DNA from: Tistlia sp040905785
GTDB lineage: Bacteria > Pseudomonadota > Alphaproteobacteria > Kiloniellales > DSM-21159
NCBI RefSeq assembly: GCF_040905785.1
Contig: NZ_JBBDQW010000029.1
Coordinates: 62,001 to 126,000, forward strand
Reading direction: 5' to 3'
DNA length: 64,000 nt
Below, in pieces: positions 15,046-24,971 of the stretch. The notes below the pieces were generated by a model that saw only the letters and a program-made list of their open reading frames with translations, was not told where the DNA came from and searched no databases. The position numbers and the translations under genes were made by a program. The first letter of the stretch is position 1. The number at the start of each line of letters is the position of its first letter.

Positions 15046-17856
15046 TTGACCAGCGACAGCGACGCCGCGGGCGGCCTCGTGCCGGCCCGGGCCGGGGCCG
15101 GCGGAGGTCCGGCGCCGGGCGCGGGGCCGCCACCGGAGCCGGTCGATGCCGGCCGCGGCCAGGCGCTCTGGCTGAGCAGCGACGGCGAGATCGAGATCCT
15201 CGATCCGCGCCGAGTGGCCGAGCGTGCCGCCGCCGAGCCGCCGCTGCTCTGCCACGCACCGGCGACGGCGCGGCGGCTCGGGCTGGAGCGTCTCGCCGGC
15301 TACGACCTGCTCGAGCTCTTCGCCTTCGTGCGGCCGGCCGCCTTCTGCGCGCCGACGCCCCGCGGCCTGGCGCTGGCCCTCGGCCTGGCGCCGCCGCAGG
15401 GGCTCGAGGAGCGGGCGCTGACCCTCGGGCTCGCCGCCAGCGCCCTGCTGCGCGAGATGGCGGCGCGCGGCTTCGAGGATCCCTCCGCCCGCGGCATCGC
15501 CTTCACCATGACGCGGGGCGGCTGGCTCTGGGGTCCGCCGCTGCTGCGCGCGCTCGGCGCCGCCCCCGCCGAGGCGGAGGCCCCGCGCGCCGGCCAGGGC
15601 TACGCGGTCTGGGAGCGCATGGGCGAGTGGAACGAGCACGCGCCGCCGGCGCAGCCCTCGGCCCACCCGGTCGAGCCGGCAGCGGCCCGGCGCCGGCTCG
15701 CCGAGCTGGTCGGCGAGGACGCCGAGATGCGGCCCCAGCAGGCCGACTACGCCGAGGCGATCGCCCGCGCCTTCGCGCCGCGCGAGCGCGAGGGCGCGCC
15801 CAACCTGGTGCTCGCCGAGGCGGGCACGGGCGTCGGCAAGACGCTCGGCTACATCGCGCCGGCCAGCCTGTGGGCCGAGCAGAACGAGGGCGCGGTCTGG
15901 CTGTCGACCTACACCCGCAACCTGCAGCGCCAGATCGACGACGAGCTGGCCCGGCTCTACCCGCAGCCGGCCGAGAAGCGGCGCCTGGTCGTGGTCCGTA
16001 AGGGGCGGGAGAACTACCTGTGCCTGCTGAACTACGCCGAGCAGGCGCGCGCCGTGGCACTGAAGGGCGGCGAGACCGCCATCGGCCTCGGCCTGATGGC
16101 GCGCTGGGCGGGCGCCACGCGCGACGGCGACATGGTCGGCGGCGACTTCCCGGGCTGGCTCGCCGACCTGATCGGGCGCGGCCGCTCGCTCGGCCTGACC
16201 GACCGGCGCGGCGAATGCGTCTTCTCGGCCTGCGAGTTCTACCGCAAGTGCTTCATCGAGAAGTCGGTGCGGCGGGCCAAGCAGGCGCGGCTGGTCGTCG
16301 CCAATCACGCGCTGGTCCTGATCCAGGCCGCGCTCGGCGGCGACGAGGACGGGCAGGTGCCGCAGCAGCTGGTCTTCGACGAGGGCCACCACCTGTTCGA
16401 CGCCGCCGACAACGCCTTCGCCGCGCACCTGAGCGGCCGGGAGGCGACGGAGCTGCGGCGCTGGCTGCTCGGCGCCGAGGCCCGGCGCAGCGCCTCGGCC
16501 AGCCGCCTGCACGGCCTGAAGCGCCGGCTCGAGGATCTGGCGGCCGGCGACGCCAAGCTCGAGGAGGGGCTGGACCAGGCGCTGCGCGCGGCCCGGGCGC
16601 TGCCGGGCGAAGGCTGGGCCCAGCGCCTCGCCGGCGAGGGCGCCCAGGGACCGGCCGAGGCCTTCCTGGTCAAGGTCCGCCAGCAGGTCCTGGCGCGCGC
16701 GCAGAAGGCCGGCGAGGGCTACTCCCTGGAGTGCGAGACCGAGCCGCCGGTCGAGGGCCTGCTCGAGGCGGCCGGCCTGCTCGACGAGGCCCTGCAGCGC
16801 CTGCAGGCGCCGCTGGCGGCACTTCGCAAGCGCCTGCTCGCCAAGCTCGACCAGGAGGCCGAGTCCCTCGACAGCGAGACCCGGCGGCGCATCGAGGGCG
16901 CGGCGCGCAGCCTGGAGAAGCGCGCGCTGCTGCCGCTCGGCGCCTGGCGCGACATGCTGGCCAGCCTGGCCGAGGAGACGCCGCCGGCCTTCGTCGACTG
17001 GTTCGCGGTCGAGCGCATCGAGGGCCGCGAGATCGACGTCGGCTTCCGTCGCCACTGGCTCGACCCCGGCGAACCGCTGGCGCGCACCGTCCTGGCCCGG
17101 GTCCAGGGCGCCGTCGTGACCTCGGCGACCCTGACCGACCGCAGCGAGGACCCGGAGGCCGACTGGCGCACCGCCGAGCAGCGCAGCGGCGTTCCCTACC
17201 TGGCCGGGCCGGCGCTGCGCGTGCGCGTCGAGTCGCCCTTCGACTACCCGGCGCTGACCCGGGTCTTCGTGGTCACCGACGTCCGCAAGGACGACATGGC
17301 CCAGGTCGCCGCGGCCTTCCGCGAGCTGTTCCTGGCCGCCGGCGGCGGCGGCCTCGGCCTGTTCACCGCGATCTCGCGGCTGAAGGCGGTCCACGCCCGG
17401 ATCGCCGCGCCGCTCGCCGCACAGGGCCTCGACCTCTACGCCCAGCACCTCGACGGCCTCGACGTCGCGACCCTGGTCGAGATCTTCCGCGCCGAGCCCG
17501 ATTCCTGCCTGCTCGGCACCGACGCCGTGCGCGACGGCGTCGACGTGCCGGGCCGCGCCCTGCGCCTGATCGTCTTCGACCGCGTGCCCTGGCCGCGCCC
17601 CAGCCTGATCCACAAGGCACGGCGCGCCGGCGCCGGCGGGCGCGGCTACGACGACCGCCTGACCCGCATGAAGCTGCGCCAGGCCTTCGGCCGGCTGGTG
17701 CGGCGCGCCGACGACCGCGGTGTCTTCGTCCTGCTCGACCCGATGATGCCGACGCGCCTGGCCAGCGCCTTCCCGTCCGGCGTCCCGGTCGTGCGCCTCG
17801 GCCTCGCCGAGGCTATCGCCGAGACCGCCGCCTTCCTGCGGCCGCGCCGCGACTAA
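15046..17856 (+). CDS. ATP-dependent DNA helicase, DinG/XPD-like superfamily 2
   Basis: 936 aa. An N-terminal extension of about 200 residues precedes the helicase core. Walker A is AEAGTGVGKTLGY (about residues 257-268) and the DEAH-type box is DEGHH (about 445). Four cysteines at 326, 391, 396 and 402 sit where DinG/XPD proteins hold a [4Fe-4S] cluster. Motif III/IV regions include VTSATLTDRS, and the C-terminal RecA domain has GTDAVRDGVDVPG and KLRQAFGRLVRR. It is a 5'-3' DNA helicase of repair or R-loop removal. The TTG start at 15046 has GGGAG nine bases upstream. An ATG at 15026 is out of frame and closes after seven codons. TATACT at 15012-15017 may be a -10 element. Confidence 0.9.
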   Translation: MTSDSDAAGGLVPARAGAGGGPAPGAGPPPEPVDAGRGQALWLSSDGEIEILDPRRVAERAAAEPPLLCHAPATARRLGLERLAGYDLLELFAFVRPAAFCAPTPRGLALALGLAPPQGLEERALTLGLAASALLREMAARGFEDPSARGIAFTMTRGGWLWGPPLLRALGAAPAEAEAPRAGQGYAVWERMGEWNEHAPPAQPSAHPVEPAAARRRLAELVGEDAEMRPQQADYAEAIARAFAPREREGAPNLVLAEAGTGVGKTLGYIAPASLWAEQNEGAVWLSTYTRNLQRQIDDELARLYPQPAEKRRLVVVRKGRENYLCLLNYAEQARAVALKGGETAIGLGLMARWAGATRDGDMVGGDFPGWLADLIGRGRSLGLTDRRGECVFSACEFYRKCFIEKSVRRAKQARLVVANHALVLIQAALGGDEDGQVPQQLVFDEGHHLFDAADNAFAAHLSGREATELRRWLLGAEARRSASASRLHGLKRRLEDLAAGDAKLEEGLDQALRAARALPGEGWAQRLAGEGAQGPAEAFLVKVRQQVLARAQKAGEGYSLECETEPPVEGLLEAAGLLDEALQRLQAPLAALRKRLLAKLDQEAESLDSETRRRIEGAARSLEKRALLPLGAWRDMLASLAEETPPAFVDWFAVERIEGREIDVGFRRHWLDPGEPLARTVLARVQGAVVTSATLTDRSEDPEADWRTAEQRSGVPYLAGPALRVRVESPFDYPALTRVFVVTDVRKDDMAQVAAAFRELFLAAGGGGLGLFTAISRLKAVHARIAAPLAAQGLDLYAQHLDGLDVATLVEIFRAEPDSCLLGTDAVRDGVDVPGRALRLIVFDRVPWPRPSLIHKARRAGAGGRGYDDRLTRMKLRQAFGRLVRRADDRGVFVLLDPMMPTRLASAFPSGVPVVRLGLAEAIAETAAFLRPRRD

Positions 17857-17952
17857 CCGAGCCAAGGTCGGCAGGGGGTCGTCCGGAAAGGCGCGAAGGC
17901 CGTCAACGGAATCTCAACTGCGCCCGCGCTAGAATCGGCGGCCGCCGCAGGA

Positions 17953-17968
17953 CCCCGGGATCCCGGGG
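17953..17968 (+). terminator. Perfect 16-bp palindrome after the helicase gene
   Basis: CCCCGGGATCCCGGGG, about 100 bp after the helicase stop. As RNA it would form a six-pair GC stem with a GATC loop, followed by GTTTCG. It is a plausible but weak terminator; a DNA-binding dyad is the alternative. Confidence 0.35.
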
Positions 17969-18032
17969 CCGTTTCGCGCATTGACGCGGGACAAGCGGGC
18001 CTATGGGCGCCGACAGCGAGGAGAGCGACAGA

Positions 18033-18578
18033 GTGACCGATGGCAGAATGCGCGTGATGGGCGGCAGCCCGTCGGCGCGTGCCGCGGTCTCGCCGCTGCC
18101 GACGCCGCGCGGCGAGGTGCGGTTCGAGGCGAGCGCGCCGGAAGGCTGGCTGCTGGAGGCGCTCGGCTACTGGCGCCGCCAGCGCGGCGGGCGGCGCTGG
18201 CCCCGGCGTGCCGACATCGACCCCATCGACATTCCGGCCCTGCTGCCCGGCATCATCCTGCTCGACCTCGTCGGCGCGCCGCCGCGCTTCCGCAAGCGCC
18301 TGGTCGGCTCGGCGATCGTCGAGAAGGAAGGCGGCGACACGACCGGACGCTGGCTCGACGAATGCGTCAATCCCTCGATCCGCGAGGAGGTCCTGCGCCA
18401 GCACCGGGAGGCGGCCGAGGCGCCCGAGGGCAACTGCTACAGGGTCGCCTTCACCGGTGCCGACGGTAAGCTCTACAGCTACCAGCGGCTGCTGCTGCCG
18501 CTGTCGGGCGACGGGCAGCGCGTCGATATGCTGTTCGGCGGCGCCCGCTTCCTGCCGCCGGTCGCCGCACGGCGCTGA
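18033..18578 (+). CDS. PAS domain-containing protein (PAS_5 family)
   Basis: 181 aa from the GTG at 18033. That start is chosen because GAGGAG lies nine bases upstream; an ATG at 18003 has no site. A single PAS_5 domain occupies residues 30 to 170. LGYWRRQRGGRRWPRRADID, IPALLPGIILLDL, RFRKRLVGSAIV and the VDMLFGGARFLPP end are the family landmarks. No output domain is attached. Such stand-alone PAS proteins are numerous in Rhodospirillales and probably sense small ligands. It is convergent with the lipoprotein gene 39 bp away. Confidence 0.82.
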   Translation: MTDGRMRVMGGSPSARAAVSPLPTPRGEVRFEASAPEGWLLEALGYWRRQRGGRRWPRRADIDPIDIPALLPGIILLDLVGAPPRFRKRLVGSAIVEKEGGDTTGRWLDECVNPSIREEVLRQHREAAEAPEGNCYRVAFTGADGKLYSYQRLLLPLSGDGQRVDMLFGGARFLPPVAARR

Positions 18579-18616
18579 CTCTTGAGCCCGCACGCTTGCC
18601 GGCCAAGGCCCGCCGC

Positions 18617-18976
18617 TCAGAGGCCGGTCAGGCAGTTGTCGACCGGCAGGCGGCGCGAGGCCGGGCTGCGCGCCTCGAGATGCACGACCGAGAGGCCGAG
18701 CGGCCGCTGCGAGCCGCCCTCGCGCTGGTGGTAGAGGTAGAAGTCGACGACGCAGCCGGTCGAGCGATACTGCCAGACCTCGGCCGGCGGCTCGCTGCGC
18801 CGCTGGGCCGGGGGCCCGAAGGCCTGCAGCAGCGCGTCGTCGCTGGCGCCGACGAGCTGCTCGGCCTGGTAGCGGCCGGCCCCCATCGCGTCGGCGTCGC
18901 CAGGACGTCCCGGCGAGCAGCCCGCAAGGGCCGCCAGGAGGATCCCCAGGCCGATTGCGTGCGCGCGCCGGATCAT
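18617..18976 (-). CDS. Small lipoprotein of unknown function
   Basis: 119 aa. A lipoprotein signal ends in the lipobox LAALAGC. The mature part has a short SmpA/BamE-like motif: YQAEQLVGASDDALLQAFGP, then VWQYRSTGCVVDFYLY. That is reminiscent of small outer-membrane assembly lipoproteins in which a helix-turn-helix precedes beta strands. It lies 8 bp behind the bactofilin gene and is probably co-transcribed. I do not assign a function. Confidence 0.75.
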   Translation of the reverse strand: MIRRAHAIGLGILLAALAGCSPGRPGDADAMGAGRYQAEQLVGASDDALLQAFGPPAQRRSEPPAEVWQYRSTGCVVDFYLYHQREGGSQRPLGLSVVHLEARSPASRRLPVDNCLTGL

Positions 18977-18984
18977 CGCACTCC

Positions 18985-19638
18985 TTAGTTGGCGGCGACC
19001 TCTGGCTTGGCCGTCGCCTGCTCCTTGTCGGACTCCCGCGGCGTCGTGCCCACCGGCGAGCCGAGCGGCGCGGAGTCGACCGCCTTGGGGCCGCTCGGCT
19101 TGGCCGAGTCGGCGCTGTTCAACTCCTCGATCGTGCCGCGCACGCGCCCGCCGCGCTGGATCTCCATCTCGGCGAAGCGCAGCGTGCCCTCGATCAGGCC
19201 GCTGCCGTGCAGGCTCAGAACCTCGCGCACCGTCAGCTCGCCCTCGAAGGTGCCGCTGATCTCGGCGCGGTCGACGATCGCGCGGCCCTTGAACAGGCCG
19301 CTCTCGGCGACCACCAGATCCTGCGCGCCGCTCAGGTCGGCCTCGACCTGGCCCTCGACGACCAGCTTCTCGCAGGCGGTGATCTCGCCGGACAGGCGGA
19401 TGCCCTTGCCGACGGTCAGCTTCTTGCCTTCGGTTTCCTCGGTATGCTTGCTGGGCACGGATCGGCTCTCCTGTGTCGGCCGTCGCAGGGGCTCGCGGAT
19501 CGGCGGCGTCGGCTGGCGCTCGAGCACGGCCGCCGCGTCGGGGCGGCTGCTGCGCACGGCGCCGGCTTCCCGCGTCGTGGTCTCGGCAGGGCTGTCGTTT
19601 CGGTCGTCCCCGGAACCGCTCTTGCGTCGTCCGAACAT
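18985..19638 (-). CDS. Bactofilin (polymer-forming cytoskeletal protein)
   Basis: 217 aa. A disordered N-terminus of about 70 residues, rich in Arg, Pro and Ser, precedes the right-handed beta-helix bactofilin domain (about 73-175: LTVGKGIRLSGEITACEKLV and repeated short G-bearing strands such as GTFEGELTV). A second disordered tail follows. Bactofilins assemble into non-nucleotide filaments under the inner membrane and recruit cell-wall or stalk-forming enzymes. The neighbouring lipoprotein could be an envelope partner. The ATG is preceded by GAAGGGATGACAATCG on the coding strand. Confidence 0.92.
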   Translation of the reverse strand: MFGRRKSGSGDDRNDSPAETTTREAGAVRSSRPDAAAVLERQPTPPIREPLRRPTQESRSVPSKHTEETEGKKLTVGKGIRLSGEITACEKLVVEGQVEADLSGAQDLVVAESGLFKGRAIVDRAEISGTFEGELTVREVLSLHGSGLIEGTLRFAEMEIQRGGRVRGTIEELNSADSAKPSGPKAVDSAPLGSPVGTTPRESDKEQATAKPEVAAN

Positions 19639-19729
19639 CGATTGTCATCCCTTCTCTGGTCGAATACTTCGAAAGCCGACCGCGCCGCCAGAGCTTTCCG
19701 GTCTTCGCCGGACATTTTACGAGCCGTGC

Positions 19730-20443
19730 TCAGCCCCGTCTACGCAGCTTCTCGAAGCGGTGCAGCATGAAGGCCGTCGCCACGATCGGCGTGACGATGT
19801 TGACCAGTGGCAGCGTCAATAATAAGGCAACGACGACCCCGCTTGCAAAGGTCGAACCGCCGTGCCGCTTTCTCAGCGTGCGGGATTCCTCCGGCAGGAG
19901 GCGGCGCGCTGCCACCAGTTCGAAGTATTCGCGACCGAACAGGTAGCCGTTCAATCCATAATAGAGCAGGAGGTTGGCCGGCGCCAAGAAGATCAGCAGC
20001 AAGTAGAGCGGTAGGATCAGGAGGTTGAGCCCGACGGTGACGGCCGCGAAGCGCAGGCCGTCGCCGATCTGCTCCAGCAGCGGCGGCTCGCGCGCCGGCG
20101 GCAGGCCGGGATAGTGGCGGGCCTCGACCGCGCGGCAGACGTCGTCGAGCAGGAACGACAGGGTCGTCGCGACGATCGCCGGGAACAGGAAGAAGCTGAC
20201 CAGGATCAGGGCGCTGATCCAGGCGAGGCCGAACAGCAGCTCGACGACCCACAGCAGCAGGCCCTCGACGCCCAGCCCCTTGACCCAGGCGACGACGGAG
20301 TCGCCCGCCCAGGACAGGCCGAGGCCGGCCAGGACCCAGAGCGCGACGAAGGTCAGCAGGGAAAAGAACAGGGCCCGCCAGAGCACGCCGCGCGCGGCGG
20401 GGTCCGACAGCTGGCCGAAGGCCCTGGCGAGATCCGAGAGCAT
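19730..20443 (-). CDS. EI24/CysZ-like membrane protein
   Basis: 237 aa with about five hydrophobic segments. It matches the EI24 family, to which the sulfate permease CysZ belongs. MLSDLARAFGQLSDPAARG is the usual start, and LLLYYGLNGYLFGREYFELV carries the family N-G-Y-x-x-G-R-E-Y-F pattern. The C-terminus VVALLLTLPLVNIVTPIVAT closes the bundle. It may transport sulfate or another small solute. No sulfate-assimilation genes are nearby, so CysZ function is not assumed. The gene points into the bactofilin gene across a 91-bp gap. Confidence 0.85.
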   Translation of the reverse strand: MLSDLARAFGQLSDPAARGVLWRALFFSLLTFVALWVLAGLGLSWAGDSVVAWVKGLGVEGLLLWVVELLFGLAWISALILVSFFLFPAIVATTLSFLLDDVCRAVEARHYPGLPPAREPPLLEQIGDGLRFAAVTVGLNLLILPLYLLLIFLAPANLLLYYGLNGYLFGREYFELVAARRLLPEESRTLRKRHGGSTFASGVVVALLLTLPLVNIVTPIVATAFMLHRFEKLRRRG

Positions 20444-20547
20444 CGGGCAAAGCCATAGCGCGCCGCTTGCTGCAACGCAAAAGATGAAATCTTCATGCCA
20501 AGCTGCTATAGGGCCCGCCAATTCCGAAACAGCAGCGGAGAGAGCCC

Positions 20548-21540
20548 ATGCAGCCGGGCAGCCTGGATGTCGTCGGCATCGGCAACGCCATCGTCGACGT
20601 CCTGACCCACGCCGAGGAGTCCTTCCTCGGCGCACAGTCGCTCGAGAAGGGCTCGATGACCCTGATCGACACGGCGCGTGCCGAGGCGCTCTACGCCGCC
20701 ATGGGGCCGGCCGTCGAGAGCTCCGGCGGCTCGGCCGCCAACACCATGGCCGGCCTCGCCTCGCTGGGCGCCAGCGGCGGCTTCATCGGCAAGGTCCGCG
20801 ACGATCAGCTCGGCGGCATCTTCCGCCACGACATCACCACGGGCGGGACGCTCTACCGCGTCGCGCCGGCGACCGAGGGCGAGCCGACCGCGCGCTGCCT
20901 GATCTTCGTGACGCCCGACGCCCAGCGCACCATGGCGACCTACCTCGGCACCTCGATCACCTTCGGGCCCGAGGACCTCGACCTGGAGCTGGTGCGCGCC
21001 GGCCGGGTGCTCTACCTCGAGGGCTACCTGTGGGACGCGCCACCGGCGAAGGAGGCCTTCCTGAAGGCCGCCGAGGCGGCGCGCGGCGTCGGCGCCAAGA
21101 TCGCGCTCAGCCTGTCCGACGCCTTCTGCGTCGAACGCCACCGCGAGTCCTTCCGCGAGCTGGTCGACGGTCACGTCGACATCCTCTTCGCCAACGAGAC
21201 CGAGATCCGGGCGCTCTACGAGACCGACGACTTCGACGCGGCAGCCGCGGCGGTGCGCGGCCACTGCGAGGTCGCGGCGCTGACCCGCAGCGAGCGGGGC
21301 TCGCTGGTGCTGGCGGACGGCGAGGCCCATCCGGTCGATGCCATGAGCCTCGGCCCCCTGGTCGATTCCACCGGGGCCGGCGACGCCTACGCCGCCGGCT
21401 TCCTCTACGGCTACAGCCGCAAGCTCGACCCGGCGACCTGCGGGCGCTACGGGTCCCTGGCAGCGGGCGAAGTCATCACCCATATGGGTCCACGACCCGA
21501 GCGTTCGCTCGCCGAGCTGGCCCGAGACAGGCTCGGCTGA
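20548..21540 (+). CDS. Adenosine kinase (PfkB/ribokinase family)
   Basis: 330 aa. The C-terminal PfkB signature DSTGAGDAYAAGF carries the catalytic Asp and anion hole. The N-terminal SGGSAANTMAGLASLG is the substrate-recognition glycine motif typical of the adenosine kinase group. It phosphorylates adenosine (or a related nucleoside) with ATP for purine salvage. A good ribosome binding site GGAGAGAG precedes the ATG. It is followed 32 bp later by typA on the same strand. Some similar proteins act on other sugars, so the substrate is probable, not proven. Confidence 0.88.
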   Translation: MQPGSLDVVGIGNAIVDVLTHAEESFLGAQSLEKGSMTLIDTARAEALYAAMGPAVESSGGSAANTMAGLASLGASGGFIGKVRDDQLGGIFRHDITTGGTLYRVAPATEGEPTARCLIFVTPDAQRTMATYLGTSITFGPEDLDLELVRAGRVLYLEGYLWDAPPAKEAFLKAAEAARGVGAKIALSLSDAFCVERHRESFRELVDGHVDILFANETEIRALYETDDFDAAAAAVRGHCEVAALTRSERGSLVLADGEAHPVDAMSLGPLVDSTGAGDAYAAGFLYGYSRKLDPATCGRYGSLAAGEVITHMGPRPERSLAELARDRLG

Positions 21541-21572
21541 CCGCCGCCGGCCCCCAGACCGAAGGAAAATCC

Positions 21573-23399
<1,827 letters not shown>

Positions 23400-23431
23400 G
23401 CCGCTTGGCGGCTCCGCCGGGCGCTCCCACG

Positions 23432-23552
23432 CCCTTCGACAGGCTCAGGGCGAAGCGGGCTTTTGGCCTGGATCCCGAACTGGCATCGTCCCGAGCGCAG
23501 GGCGAAGCATGCATTCGCCCTGAATTCCGCTTCGTCCCGAGCCTGTCGAGGG
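23432..23552. repeat. Palindromic intergenic repeat (CTTCGACAGGCTC type)
   Basis: Arms at 23432-23456 and 23529-23552 are near-perfect inverted copies of a motif containing TTCGACAGGCTCAGG. Inside lies another hairpin, CAGGGCGAA/TTCGCCCTG at 23498-23522. This core motif is a widespread bacterial intergenic repeat of the REP kind. Directly after it is a 21-bp direct tandem duplication (23548-23568 and 23569-23589, one mismatch). The element fills the gap between the convergent typA and purD genes and probably serves as a transcription boundary. Confidence 0.7.
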
Positions 23553-23600
23553 ACGTGACGGCGCCGGCGAGGGACGTGACGGCGCCGACCCGGCCCGCTC

Positions 23601-24878
23601 CTACCCCTCCAGGGCGCGCCAGCCGATGTCGTGGCGGCAGAAGCCCTCCGCCCAGTCGATCCGCTCGACGGCCTGGTAGGCGCGCGAGCGGGCCTCGGCC
23701 AGCGTCGCGCCGAGCGCGGCGACCGAGAGCACGCGGCCGCCGCTGGCGGTCAGGGCGCCGCCCGCCGAGCGCGCGGTGCCGGCGTGGAAGATCGTCACCG
23801 CCTCGACCTGCGCCGCCTGCTCGAGGCCGCGGATCTCGCTGCCCGTCGCGTACGATCCCGGATAGCCCTTCGTGGCCAGCACGACGACCAGCGCCGGCGC
23901 CTCGTGCCAGCGCAGGTCGAAGGCGCCGAGCTGGCCGTCGGCGGCGGCGACCAGCGCCGGCAGCAGGTCGCTCCTGAGGCGCAGCAGCAGCGCCTGGCAC
24001 TCGGGATCGCCGAAGCGGACGTTGTGCTCCAGCAGCTTCGGCGCGCCGTCGGGCGAGATCATCAGGCCGGCGAAGAGCACGCCCTTGAAGGGCGTGCCCT
24101 CGGCCTTCATGGCGGCGACCGTCGGCTCGACGATCTCGGCCATGACCCGGGCCTGCAGCGCCGGCGTCAGGGCCGGCGCCGGCGAGTAGGCGCCCATGCC
24201 GCCGGTGTTCGGCCCGCGGTCGCCGTCGAAGGCGCGCTTGTGGTCCTGGGCCGAGGCCAGGGGCAGGGCCCGCTCGCCGTCGCAGAGCGCGAAGAAGGAG
24301 ACCTCCTCGCCCGCCAGAAAGGCCTCGACGACGACCTCCTCGCCGGCCGTGCCGAAGCGGCCGGCGACCAGCGCCTCCTCGATCGCGCGCTCGGCCTCCT
24401 CCAGGGTCTCGGCGACGGTGACGCCCTTGCCGGCGGCCAGGCCGTCGGCCTTGACCACGAGCGGCGCCCCCAGCTCGCGGGCGAAGACCTTGGCGGCCTG
24501 GGGATCGACGAAGCGGCCGTAGCGCGCGGTCGGGATGCCGTGGCGTGCGCAGAGGTCCTTCATGAAGCCCTTGGAGCCCTCCAGGCGGGCCGCCGCAGCG
24601 CTCGGCCCGAAGGCCCGGATGCCCTCGGACTCCAGGCGGTCGACCAGGCCGAGCACCAGCGGCCCCTCGGGCCCGACGACGACCAGGTCGGGGCGCTGCT
24701 CGCACGCGAAGGCGACCAGGCCGTCGACGTCGTCGGCGGCGATGGCGAGGCACTCGGCCTCCTCGGCGATGCCGGCGTTGCCCGGCGCGCACCACAGCTT
24801 CTCGCAGAGCGGCGAGCCGGCGATCGCCCAGCACAGCGCATGCTCGCGTCCTCCGCTCCCGACCACCAGGATTCTCAT
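23601..24878 (-). CDS. purD: Phosphoribosylamine--glycine ligase
   Basis: 425 aa ATP-grasp enzyme of purine synthesis: joins glycine to phosphoribosylamine. The N-terminus MRILVVGSGGREHAL is diagnostic. PLVVKADGLAAGKGV is the ATP-grasp lid, GPNTGGMGAYSPAP the PurD signature, and EHNVRFGDPECQ the metal and ATP site. It is divergent from xseA with 93 bp between starts, and convergent with typA. Confidence 0.97.
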   Translation of the reverse strand: MRILVVGSGGREHALCWAIAGSPLCEKLWCAPGNAGIAEEAECLAIAADDVDGLVAFACEQRPDLVVVGPEGPLVLGLVDRLESEGIRAFGPSAAAARLEGSKGFMKDLCARHGIPTARYGRFVDPQAAKVFARELGAPLVVKADGLAAGKGVTVAETLEEAERAIEEALVAGRFGTAGEEVVVEAFLAGEEVSFFALCDGERALPLASAQDHKRAFDGDRGPNTGGMGAYSPAPALTPALQARVMAEIVEPTVAAMKAEGTPFKGVLFAGLMISPDGAPKLLEHNVRFGDPECQALLLRLRSDLLPALVAAADGQLGAFDLRWHEAPALVVVLATKGYPGSYATGSEIRGLEQAAQVEAVTIFHAGTARSAGGALTASGGRVLSVAALGATLAEARSRAYQAVERIDWAEGFCRHDIGWRALEG

Positions 24879-24971
24879 CCGGACCCTCTCCGCTCCTGCC
24901 TGTCAGCTCCTCCCGACGCCGCGGCTTTGCCCGGCGCGGCGGCTCTTGTAGCATAGGCCCCCAGCAGACCC

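Noticed and set aside
14860..17865. Open frame of about 1000 codons antisense to the DinG-like gene
   Set aside because: Its translation is Arg/Gly/Ala/Gln-rich with no domain, and it is fully explained as a shadow of a high-GC gene on the other strand.
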